A stretch of DNA of 64,000 bases from CATOSP01 sp965197545 (GTDB lineage: Bacteria; Chloroflexota; Dehalococcoidia; Lucifugimonadales; UBA3495): positions 1,860,001 to 1,924,000 of the forward strand of contig CBDANJ010000008.1 of assembly GCA_965197545.1 (NCBI GenBank), read 5' to 3'. Positions within the stretch are counted from its first letter, which is position 1. Each line of letters starts with the position of its first letter. Of this stretch, positions 56,479 to 64,000 are shown piece by piece. A program made the translations under genes and the position numbers. Below the pieces are notes generated by a model. It was not told the DNA's origin, did no database searches, and saw nothing but the letters and a program-made list of their open reading frames with translations.

Positions 56479-56600
56479 TCAGGAGTCTTCCGGCTCGTCC
56501 GAGACCTGGTAGGCGGCGCTCTGCCGGCTGTGGCGGAGGCGGTAGCTGTCGCCGTTCATCTCCAGGATATGGACGTGGGGGGTGAGACGGTCCAGCAGCT
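56479..56600 (-). pseudogene. IS21 IstB C-terminal fragment
   Basis: LLDRLTPHVHILEMNGDSYR then LRHSRQSAAYQVSDEPEDS and stop. This is the IstB end only, different from the 35.7 kb fragment. It joins an ISNCY remnant at about 56597-56600. IS21-like end sequence (56340-56420) lies beyond it. Confidence 0.65.
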
Positions 56601-57258
56601 ACTTCCGGCTGATGCAGGGCCTGCTCCGGCGCCTCGGCGTTCCCCTCGCCCTGTACACCGACCGGCACCCGGTCTTCAAGCACAAGTCGGAATATCAGCC
56701 CGTCGGCACGCCCACCCAGTTCGGACGGGCAATGGAGGAACTGGGGGTTCAAGTGATATTCACCCTGCCGCCCCAGGCCAAGGGCCGAGTCGAGCGGGCG
56801 GCCGGAACCTTCCAGGACCGGCTGATCACGGAACTGCGGCTCTCGGGAGCAACCACATTTGAGCAGGCCAGGGCCGTGTTGAAGCAGTTCCTGCCCAGGT
56901 TCAACCGGCGTTTTGGAGTTCCGGCCCAGTGTCCCGAGCCCGCATTCCGGCCCTTGCAGGTGGACCTGCCCTTGGAATAAGTCCTGTGCTTCAAGCACCG
57001 CAGGAGAGTAGCCAGGCACAACACCGTGAGGTACCAGAGGCACACCCTGCAGCTGCTTCCCGATCCAAAGCGCCGTAGCTATGCCGGGGCGGTTGTGGTG
57101 GTACTGGAATGACTGGACGGCCGGCTGTCAGTGCAGTATGAGGGATGCATCATTGCTGCCCAGGAGGCGCCGCCCAGTCCGGGAACTCTCCGCAAGGCCG
57201 AAGGGACTCTCCCAACCGCACCTATCCTGATTCCCGATCCCGGGCTCTCGTCAACAGC
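56582..57258 (+). pseudogene. ISNCY-type transposase remnant
   Basis: GVPLALYTDRHPVFKHKSEY, PQAKGRVERAAGTFQDRLIT and FLPRFNRRFGVPAQ are the rve-type core of ISNCY transposases. The frame continues through TAA (56978) and TGA (57109) as VLCFKHRRRVARHNTVRY and LDGRLSVQYEGCII, so two nonsense changes are present and the N-terminal HTH and first Asp are missing. Confidence 0.7.
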
Positions 57259-57370
57259 TTCGGCGAGCGCTCTCGAACTGCTGAACTCCCAGGCCGGTCC
57301 AGAAGATGACCACAGCGCTGCAGTTGGCGATGCTACCATCACAGAGTTGCAGGTAACCACATCACCGAGG

Positions 57371-57595
57371 AAGCCGACATTCCTGCAGAGGGAGAGATGG
57401 AAGGCGGTGCAGCAGGCCAAGCTCCAGGGATTGTCCATTCGAAGGATGGCGAGGGAGTTGGGAATTCACAGAGACACGGTGAGACGATACATTGATGGGG
57501 AAAGCCCGCCGACGCGGCGACCCCGACCGCATCCACAACCTCGCCATCTGATACCATCGCAGACCAACCGAGTGACATTTCTGCCGAACACTTAG
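57371..57595 (+). pseudogene. Transposase HTH fragment
   Basis: ERWKAVQQAKLQGLSIRRMA then RELGIHRDTVRRYIDGESPP, an HTH as found in ISL3/IS21-type transposases, followed by a Pro/Arg-rich end and stop. It shares a frame with the ISNCY scrap by chance. 57596-57812 holds nothing further. Confidence 0.5.
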
Positions 57596-57812
57596 ACGAA
57601 CATTTATCCTGAACAGCGACAGCCGAATGTCAGTCGGTCAATCCGCCTGCGTGGTCCAATTTACCTCCGCCGATTACACTTGCTGCGTCCTCGTCCCCTC
57701 CATCTCGCCCTGCGCAACGTCCGCAGACGGCCTTGCTCCAGCAAATCGTCTCCCAAATTGGCAGAAAGTTCCCGAGCCAGATACTGTGCCAGGCTAGTTT
57801 TGACCCCGACTC

Positions 57813-58007
57813 CTACCCGCCAATATCCATGCCAAGCGCCTCAAAAGTGTCGTGGTGTTCTTGTGCGAACAAGATGGCCAATCGGTATGCCGTAACAAAG
57901 GGACGTTCCATAGGGTTTTCAGGGTTAAGATTGTATTCCTGTCTGGATAGCAGCACTCCGAATCTTTCCTTCAATGTCGTGCTGTTGCCGACAAGCTCTC
58001 TGTAGTC
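57813..58007 (-). pseudogene. Unrecognised gene 3' remnant
   Basis: The minus strand reads YRELVGNSTTLKERFGVLLS, NPENPMERPFVTAYRLAILF, AQEHHDTFEALGMDIGG and stop, with protein-like composition but no start codon after an upstream TAA. It is probably the C-terminus of a lost gene. 58008-58183 holds nothing else. Confidence 0.35.
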
Positions 58008-58183
58008 ATTTTATCCCGCCCCTTGAGCCTGTCCCATGAAGTTGGGGAGAGATGTAAGGCGTCACAATGAGCTTGATAATTGGCGTAACACGCATAGATA
58101 TGAATCAGTTATGGCGACTATATGGCTCTTGTTGACGATATCCGAAACCGACCCTGGCTTATGGGACAGGCTCCCTTGTTGGA

Positions 58184-59599
58184 CTAAATCCCCGGCCTCC
58201 GCGAATGCCACTCCGTCGCCTGCTCGTAGGCGTAGGCCACCTGGAACAGCCTCGTCTCGTCAAAGGGACGCCCCGCGATCTGCAGACCCACCGGCAGCCC
58301 CTCCGACGTGAACCCGCAGTTGATAGACAGCGCCGGAGTGTTGGCCAGGTTGAAGGGCGACGTATAGCTCCGCCTTCCCTTGTACCCGCTCAGCACCTCC
58401 TGCTTGCTGCCGGTCCCCGCCCGCTCCGGTATCAGCGGCGCCTGTATCGAAGACGTCGGCATCACCAGCACGTCCACGCTCTCCAGCGCCTCCAGGACCT
58501 GCTGCCGCAGCAGTTGCCGCAGCTTCAACGCAGTCTGGTGGGCCTGCGCCGGCAGGATCGCCCCCATCAGCAGCCGCACCTGGTTGTTGTGGTCGAACTG
58601 GTCCAGGTGTTCCTCCAGGTCCCGCCGGTTCAGCGACGCGGCGTCGGCGCTGATGATGCACGACGATATCGCCGCCGAGTGTGGCATCAGTGGAATCTCC
58701 ACGTCCTGTACCGCCGCCCCCAGTTCGCCCAGCACGGCGATGGCGTTGACCACCGCGTCCCGCACGTCCGGCTCCACCACGCCGGCGTGGACCCGTTCCT
58801 GCACCACCCCCACTTTCAACCCGCCGATGTCCCCGGTCAGGGCCCCAACGTAGTCCGGCACCGGAACATCCCAGGTGTACGGGTCTTTGGGATCGTGCCC
58901 GGCAATCGCCGCCAGCGTCATGGCGCAGTCCTGCGTCGTCCGCGAGATGGGCCCCACCGTGTCCATGGACCACGACGCCCCGAACACCCCGTGGCGGCTC
59001 ACCCGCCCCCAGCTGGGACGTATGCCCACCAGCCCGCAGAAGGACGCCGGCCCGCGAATCGACCCTCCGGTGTCCTCCCCCAGCGACGTCGAGCACAGGA
59101 ACGCCGCCGTCGCCGCCCCGCTGCCGCTGCTGGACGTTCCCGGGTTGCGCGACAGGTCCCACGGGTTCCGCGGGCGCCCATAGGGATGGTGGAACGCGTC
59201 GCCGCTGGCGTACTCGCTCATGTTCAGCTTGCCCAGAAGCACCGCTCCCGCCTGCTTGAGGTTGGCGATGACCGTCGCGTCCTCGTCCGGGATGAAGTTT
59301 CCGTGAATGGTCGAGCCGTTGGTCGTCAGGATTCCCCGGGTATTGAACTGGTCTTTCACCGCCACCGGAATGCCGTGCATCGGACCGGCGTACCGTCCGG
59401 CGGCGATGTCCTCCTCCGCCTGCCGGGCCTGGGCCAGCGCCTCTTCGCCGCTGACGGTAATGTAGGAGTTGAGCCGACCGTCCACCGCCTCGATGCGGTC
59501 CAGGTACGCTTGGGCCGCCTCCACCGGGGAAACTTCTCCGGCGCGGATTAACCCGGAAAGCTCCGTGGCGGACAGGAACGGAATCTGCGACTTTTCCAT
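58184..59599 (-). CDS. Amidase signature enzyme (GatA-like)
   Basis: 471 residues. The Ser-cisSer-Lys triad is visible: Lys in PVAVKDQF, the Gly/Ser-rich segment NPGTSSSGSGAA, and the nucleophile Ser in GEDTGGSIRGPA. Length and order fit GatA or catabolic amidases. It starts 2 bp after a GatC-like gene, so the pair is coupled; no GatB is present, so a stand-alone amidase with a small GatC-like partner is more likely than the tRNA amidotransferase. Confidence 0.85.
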   Translation of the reverse strand: MEKSQIPFLSATELSGLIRAGEVSPVEAAQAYLDRIEAVDGRLNSYITVSGEEALAQARQAEEDIAAGRYAGPMHGIPVAVKDQFNTRGILTTNGSTIHGNFIPDEDATVIANLKQAGAVLLGKLNMSEYASGDAFHHPYGRPRNPWDLSRNPGTSSSGSGAATAAFLCSTSLGEDTGGSIRGPASFCGLVGIRPSWGRVSRHGVFGASWSMDTVGPISRTTQDCAMTLAAIAGHDPKDPYTWDVPVPDYVGALTGDIGGLKVGVVQERVHAGVVEPDVRDAVVNAIAVLGELGAAVQDVEIPLMPHSAAISSCIISADAASLNRRDLEEHLDQFDHNNQVRLLMGAILPAQAHQTALKLRQLLRQQVLEALESVDVLVMPTSSIQAPLIPERAGTGSKQEVLSGYKGRRSYTSPFNLANTPALSINCGFTSEGLPVGLQIAGRPFDETRLFQVAYAYEQATEWHSRRPGI

Positions 59600-59601
59600 G
59601 A

Positions 59602-59814
59602 CTACCCTCCCGCGGCCGTCTGGTTGGGGGGAATAACGATGGGCAGAGGCTCCACTGCGTTCAGCCCCTGGGCCGGACCTGACCCTGCCGCTTGCTCCAG
59701 GGCATCCAGCAGCCCGTTGAGGCTGTAGCCGACCTCCGCCAGCAGCTCAGTGGGAATCTCAATGCGCGCAGCCCTCGCCAGGGCCAGAATATCCGAATCC
59801 GTCAAATCGGGCAT
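59602..59814 (-). CDS. GatC-like partner of amidase
   Basis: 70 residues: DSDILALARAARIEIPTELL, a helix VGYSLNGLLDALEQAA, and a Pro-rich tail with VEPLPIVIPP. It resembles GatC and the small protein at 37-219. Two bases separate it from the amidase start. It likely wraps and stabilises the amidase. 59815-60117 holds no gene. Confidence 0.65.
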   Translation of the reverse strand: MPDLTDSDILALARAARIEIPTELLAEVGYSLNGLLDALEQAAGSGPAQGLNAVEPLPIVIPPNQTAAGG

Positions 59815-60117
59815 GGCAAACGCCTTTCTCCGGTCGCCTCAAAAGTGGGGGCGTTCCCGGTGGTCAAGAATAGCCGAATTTTGCCCGGCCACCCCAACCT
59901 TGTCAACGCAAACTGGACAGACTTATCAGTTCAAAGTTGGTGCGGCGAACTGCCAGGGGCCGTTTGCGAACCGGCGGCCTGAGCGCTAGAGCGGGAACCA
60001 GTACCCAGGGATGTCTGAAATGGCAGTTACCGCGGGGCAGGATGTGTCGATAGTTCCGAAAGTTGGGTCCTTCGCAACAGCGCCTTCGATTTCAAAGGTG
60101 ACTGATTGTCAGACTGC

Positions 60118-60905
60118 CTATTGCCGGCCGCGGAAACTTGGCATCGCCCAAGTGAGAACGGTTGCCGATGTTGCCGGACTCGGGCGCCGTGAATCGTCAA
60201 ACAGCGGCAGCGCCGAGGACGTGAAGTAGTCGGGGTTGTCGGCGGTGTCGGCGCGGGCTTCGGCTGCGAGGCGGGCCTCCCGCTCGTCGTCGAACCTGAC
60301 GATGTGACGTCCGGTGGCGGGGTCGTACCAGCCCAGCTCGCCCTGTTCCCATCGCAGGTGCAGGTCGAGGACGGCGCTGTAGCCCTGCTGGGTCTGATCG
60401 CCGGCCTGTTCAATCATGATGGGCTGGTAGACTCCTTCGACGAGCCGGTCTCCTGCCAGGCGCGCGCCGTGGTGCTGGCCCCCGGTGGGGTCGAATCTCC
60501 AGTACTCGGGGATTCCCACGGCAGCGTAGCCGTCTCTCTTTTCGGTGACATCGCGGTTGCCGGTGCTGGGTGAGGCGATTTCCAGGACGAAGTCCGGGGC
60601 TTGCCCTGTTCGGAGATGACGTAGCCGTTGCTCCCCCGGTAAGCCTCCGGGCCGGCGTTGAAGGCGATGAGCAGGTCCGGGGCCATCAGCCCGCGCCGGT
60701 CCGGGGTTGGTTCCGGGCTGATGTATCCTTCGCCGGCGATGATGATGGTCTCGATGTTGCCGAAGTGGCGGATGAGGTGGTGGATGCTGCCGGTTGCGTT
60801 CGGATGGTCGAAACTGGTCATGTCCTCTGGCCTGCGCTCGGGCGGGTCCGGGAGCCGGACGAAGCCGGAAGCGTGGTCTGTTGCCGTTCCGGGTCTGGTG
60901 GTCAT
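60118..60905 (-). pseudogene. Uma2-family protein (copy 3), one-base deletion
   Basis: The start at 60905 matches the paralogs (LPDPPERRPEDMTS). MAPDLLIAFNAGP and GYVISEQGKP are in frame 1; the frame is lost at a C4 run (60596-60599 on the plus strand as G4), where five bases would give KPPDFVLEIASPSTG as in copies 1 and 2. The second frame has VGIPEYWRFDPTGG to a stop at 60118. The C-terminus lacks the coiled coil of the others. Confidence 0.75.
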
Positions 60906-61084
60906 GTCGGTCCTCTTGGGCCGGATGTTTGTCCGGGGCAGAGTGGCCGGCCTTGCGGGTTGGACTGTGGGGCCATCATACGGCATCGGGCTGTTGCGGA
61001 GGCTGAGGCTCCGTGTGAAGCGCCCGGGCAGACTTCCCGGTCTGCCCGGCATGTCTCGTTTAAGTGGAGTGGCGCACGGGAGAG

Positions 61085-61324
61085 ATGTTCCCCAGAGTGG
61101 GCTTCATTGTCACCAACCTGCCGGCCGGTCCCGAAGGGGTGGTGCATTTCTACAATGGTCGAGGGACCGCCGGGCAGTGGACCAAGGAGGGCAGGTACGC
61201 TTTGAACTGGACCCGGCGGCTGCCCTCAGAACCTCAGGCCATTCAAAATGGGACATGCCAGATTGATGTACTTGCAGGAGTAACTCGGTTGGTGATACAA
61301 ACATCTGGCGCGGGTCGCAGGTAG
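61085..61324 (+). pseudogene. IS1380-type transposase fragment
   Basis: FPRVGFIVTNLPAGPEGVVH then FYNGRGTAGQWTKEGRYALN WTR is the late DDE region of IS1380 transposases; the following residues are out of family. It lies immediately before the LivJ-like gene. Confidence 0.6.
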
Positions 61325-61350
61325 ATAGTATCGTCTGACAGGAGGATGTC

Positions 61351-62532
61351 ATGCGGGCATTGTCCAGGATGTGGATAATATCGTTAGGGTTGGCGCCGGT
61401 CCTCGCGCTGCTGGCCGCGGCTTGCAGCGGCGGGACAGGGGAAGCCGGTACTTTCAAGATAGGAGTAATGGAATCGCTCACGGGCGCGGGCGAGACCTAC
61501 GGCACGGTGTCCAATCAGGCCAAGCAGATGGCGGTGGATGAGATCAACGCCGCAGGCGGAGTCAATGGGAAGATGCTCGAGCTCGTCGTCGAAGACTCGA
61601 AGTGCAACGCCCAGGACTCGATTACCGCCTACAACAAGCTGTCCGACGTGGACGGGGTGAAGATCATCCTCGGCACCTCCTGCAGCGGCGCGATGCTGGG
61701 CGCGGCTCCCCTGGCCGAGGAGGACGGCGTCATCCTCTTCTCCGGGTTGGCAACCAACCCGGACATCGCCAACGCCGGGGACTATATATTCCGGACTGCG
61801 ATGAGCGACGCCCAGGTGGGCATCGACACCGGCAACGTTCTCTGGGCCGACGGTGTCCGCAACCTGGCTACTATCACCGAGTCCACCGACTATGCGGAGG
61901 GTGTGCGGAGGACTTCCGTTGCCCAGTTCGAAAAACGGGGCGGCAAGGTAGTGGGCGTAGAGCGGTACGCCTCCGACGTGACCGACTTCAGGACCCAGTT
62001 GACTAAGCTGCTCGCCGAAAACCCCGACGGTCTCCACGTAGCCGCCCAGTCGGAATTCACCGGCGGCGCCGTGGTCAAGCAGGTCCGGGAATTGGGTTAT
62101 GATGGCCCCATATACTCCGACATCGTGCCTATAGGCACGACAGCCCTGGAAATCGCCGGCGACGCCGCCACCGGGATGAAGGCCATCGCGGCGGACCTGG
62201 ACCCCAACAACAACAAGGCCCGGGAAGTGTTGGCCAATTTCAGGACCCGCTACGACTACGTGACTCTGCCCTGGTACCTGGGTTCGGCCTACGATGACGT
62301 GTACATTGCCGCCGAGTGTCTCAAGCAGACCAACGATGACCAGGACGCCGACGGGTTCCGGGACTGCCTCTACGGGATCACCTGGAGCGGCGCCATCGGC
62401 GACAACTACAGCTTCGACCGGAACGGCGAGGTGGTCGGCCTTTCCAACGCCGTGGTCCAGGTCCTGCCCCTGGCCGAGAGGACGGAGGACAACCAGGGTT
62501 ACAGGGTGCTGGGCAGCGCACCGACGGAGTAG
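61351..62532 (+). CDS. livJ: Branched-chain amino acid-type ABC substrate-binding lipoprotein
   Basis: 393 residues. Signal peptide with lipobox LAAAC, then the Peripla_BP_6 fold: FKIGVMESLTGAGETYGTVS, AVDEINAAGGVNGKMLELVV, ILGTSCSGAMLGAAPLAEED. Ligand could be branched-chain amino acids, amides or urea-like compounds. A LivH-type permease lies 640 bp downstream; between them sits a RelBE-type module. A CCGACGG-AGTAG-CCGTCGG hairpin (62521-62539) has the stop codon in its loop. Symbol is by family. Confidence 0.85.
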   Translation: MRALSRMWIISLGLAPVLALLAAACSGGTGEAGTFKIGVMESLTGAGETYGTVSNQAKQMAVDEINAAGGVNGKMLELVVEDSKCNAQDSITAYNKLSDVDGVKIILGTSCSGAMLGAAPLAEEDGVILFSGLATNPDIANAGDYIFRTAMSDAQVGIDTGNVLWADGVRNLATITESTDYAEGVRRTSVAQFEKRGGKVVGVERYASDVTDFRTQLTKLLAENPDGLHVAAQSEFTGGAVVKQVRELGYDGPIYSDIVPIGTTALEIAGDAATGMKAIAADLDPNNNKAREVLANFRTRYDYVTLPWYLGSAYDDVYIAAECLKQTNDDQDADGFRDCLYGITWSGAIGDNYSFDRNGEVVGLSNAVVQVLPLAERTEDNQGYRVLGSAPTE

Positions 62533-62550
62533 CCGTCGGCTCGTCTGGTG

Positions 62551-62556
62551 TATAAT
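62551..62556 (+). promoter_or_regulatory. Candidate -10 box for the RelBE-type module
   Basis: TATAAT 24 bp before the antitoxin ATG, placed after the hairpin at the LivJ end. No strong -35 box is evident. Confidence 0.4.
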
Positions 62557-62579
62557 CCGCGCCGGACCGTGTACGTCAT

Positions 62580-62777
62580 ATGAGTACTATGTATGCCATA
62601 AGAGAAGAAGTCCATCGACTTGTAGAGGCTCTGAGCGATGAAGAGATGGCCGAGGTCCGGGACTTTCTGAACGTTTTTATGAGGGAGCCTCTGGAGCTAA
62701 CGGACGAGGAGTGGCAAGAGGTATCCGACGGAGAGGAAGAGTTCCGAAAAGGCGAGTGGGTAAGTGGGAAGACGTAA
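62580..62777 (+). CDS. Small acidic antitoxin (RelB-position)
   Basis: 65 residues: EEVHRLVEALSDEEMAEVRD, then an acidic C-terminus ELTDEEWQEVSDGEEEF. Acidity, size and the RelE-like frame 9 bp downstream support an antitoxin. The sequence is not a classical RelB; it resembles DUF2281-like small partners. Intact. Confidence 0.65.
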   Translation: MSTMYAIREEVHRLVEALSDEEMAEVRDFLNVFMREPLELTDEEWQEVSDGEEEFRKGEWVSGKT

Positions 62778-62786
62778 TTCGCACGG

Positions 62787-63046
62787 ATGTATGAAGTCCG
62801 CCTGAGCCGCCGGGCGGACAGGTACGGTACTATCAACAGGTTGATTCCGACACCGCCAGACGGCTTAACCAATGCTTCCGGGACCTGCATCAGAACCCCT
62901 TAGGCTCAGGCAATGTCAGACCCATTCGCGGAAGACGAGGCATGTATCGCTACCGGGTTGGAGGTCTGAGAGTAATCTTCATCGTGGAAAGGCGTGAGCG
63001 CCTAGTCAGAGTGATAACCATCGGCCCGAGGGGAGACGGTTACTAA
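62787..63046 (+). pseudogene. RelE/ParE-type toxin inactivated by a 5-bp tandem duplication
   Basis: MYEVRLSRRADRY is followed by GGTAC repeated in tandem (62821-62830). Removing one copy gives YYQQVDSDTARRLNQCFRDL, GNVRPIRGRRGMYRYRVGGL and RVIFIVERRERLVRVITIG, a full 84-residue RelE fold ending at 63046. With both copies the frame stops early. The antitoxin upstream remains intact, as expected when a toxin decays first. Confidence 0.75.
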
Positions 63047-63172
63047 GCCGTGTTGACAATCTCTGCCCTTTCCAAGAAATTGCTCGCCTTTTGTTCTGGG
63101 AAAGGCGGGAACGACGGTAATGGTCAATACGACCTGATTGCCAGCCGCTGGCCACTGACGACCGGCCACTGA

Positions 63173-64000
63173 ATGCTTGCTGTAGGACATACGAGGCTTC
63201 TCGCCGTCGTTCTGACTGCCCTTGTGGTCAGCTACATAGGGTGGAAGATCAGCCAGTCACCCAACCAGGCATTGCAGTTCGCCTTCAACGGGTTGTCCGT
63301 GGGCGCGGTGTACGCTCTGTTGGCCTTGGGGTTCACCATCGTCTACAGCACTGTCTGGTTCTTCGACCTGTACTTCGGGGCGGCGGCGGCCCTTGGAGCC
63401 TACGGCGTGTTCTATCTCAGGTCTCAAGAAGTCCTGGGCGGACAGTACGAGGTCAACACTCCTTACGTCAACGTCGTATTCGCCGCCGTAATCGCCGGGG
63501 TCGTCGCATGGGCGTTGCACACGGCTTTCTACAGCCGGGCCCGCTCCCGCTTCAACCCAACTGCCCTGCGCGCCGCCGAGTGGGCTCTCTCCATTGGCGT
63601 GGGGGTCTACACCGGGCTGGTGCTCACCTACCCCGCGCAACTCCACCTGACGCTGAGTCCCGCCATCGGCGCAGCGGCGTCGTTGGGGGGATGGTGGGCG
63701 CTCCGCAGGGTCTACCGCAGCATATTCGGGAGCGCCGGGCTGCGGCCTTTTTCGGTCTTTGCCGGTGTCGCAGCGGCGCTCCTGGGGGCGTACTGCGGGT
63801 TCCTGGTGGCCGGCGCGCCCAGCGCCAAGCTCTACCTCAGTTGGGCCGTGTCGTGCCTGCTGGCCGGGGCTGTGGGGCTGGCGTTGTATCGGGGCCTGTA
63901 CGTCTACATGCGGCAGCGGGCCAGGTCCCCGTTGATTATGCTCGTTGCCTCCCTGGGCATCCTGCTGGCGATCACCGCGTTCATTACCATCGTATTCCAG
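63173..64000 (+). CDS. livH: LivH-type ABC permease (partial, runs off window)
   Basis: 276 codons to the window edge with no stop. Hydrophobic segments include a signal-like first helix (LLAVVLTALVVSYIGW), the family hallmark LQFAFNGLSVGAVYALLALG FTIVYSTVWFFDLY, then further helices with arginine-rich loops. An unusually long stretch precedes the usual AxxGR-type motif. With the LivJ-like protein it should form an importer for branched-chain amino acids or related compounds. Remaining transporter genes presumably follow. Confidence 0.8.
   Translation, partial: MLAVGHTRLLAVVLTALVVSYIGWKISQSPNQALQFAFNGLSVGAVYALLALGFTIVYSTVWFFDLYFGAAAALGAYGVFYLRSQEVLGGQYEVNTPYVNVVFAAVIAGVVAWALHTAFYSRARSRFNPTALRAAEWALSIGVGVYTGLVLTYPAQLHLTLSPAIGAAASLGGWWALRRVYRSIFGSAGLRPFSVFAGVAAALLGAYCGFLVAGAPSAKLYLSWAVSCLLAGAVGLALYRGLYVYMRQRARSPLIMLVASLGILLAITAFITIVFQ

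Overview
The window reads as a bacterial chromosome segment, most likely Chloroflexota (Dehalococcoidia/SAR202-like). This is inference from gene content: lipoproteins with long Thr/Pro linkers, several paralogous Uma2-family proteins, amidase plus GatC-like pairs, a copper amine oxidase, an FAH-family enzyme, M20/M28 peptidases and branched-chain-amino-acid-type transporters. No rRNA, complete tRNA or CRISPR array was seen.

Region 1 (about 1-23.8 kb) is a largely intact metabolic and housekeeping stretch: M28 lipoprotein, FIST sensor plus a signal-less ligand-binding protein, SDR, FAH hydrolase, a ParA/unknown/PIN operon, MDR oxidoreductase, Uma2, an amidohydrolase lipoprotein whose 5' end is capped by an IS5-type element, a Doc-type toxin-antitoxin pair, copper amine oxidase, M20 hydrolase, zinc ribbon, primary-type sigma factor, winged-helix and MarR regulators, then an RRM protein with a DEAD-box helicase.

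Region 2 (about 23.8-35 kb) is an integration hot spot. It holds decayed IS3 and integrase remnants, two 3' tRNA fragments (Arg, Ile) beside an intact tyrosine recombinase, an unrecognised minus-strand cargo operon cut by IS630 relics, an IS630 element abutting a 154-bp MITE, and a broken Type ISP-like restriction-modification gene with its HTH regulator.

Region 3 (about 35-58 kb) is a GC-rich accessory island. It has an HATPase, ThyX, ASCH and zinc-finger genes behind an AT-rich palindrome-bearing region, two inverted IS4-like copies, a cassette of small HTH/HEPN-like genes leading into McrBC, Uma2, a class C-like group II intron invaded by a 226-bp MITE, and a two-gene pair (coiled-coil membrane protein plus nuclease-like glycine-zipper protein), ending in transposon scraps. 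Many genes here carry single frameshifts or in-frame stops, in sharp contrast with region 1.

Region 4 (about 58-64 kb) returns to metabolism: amidase with GatC-like partner, a frameshifted Uma2, and a LivJ-LivH transporter locus with a RelBE-type module between the two genes. The final permease runs off the window. Strongest unusual signals: an 8-bp tandem repeat whose copy number sets the frame of the restriction gene; in-frame 27-nt palindromic inserts in transposase genes; nested MITE/IS/intron insertions; the ParA-unknown-PIN operon; and the nuclease/glycine-zipper pair.
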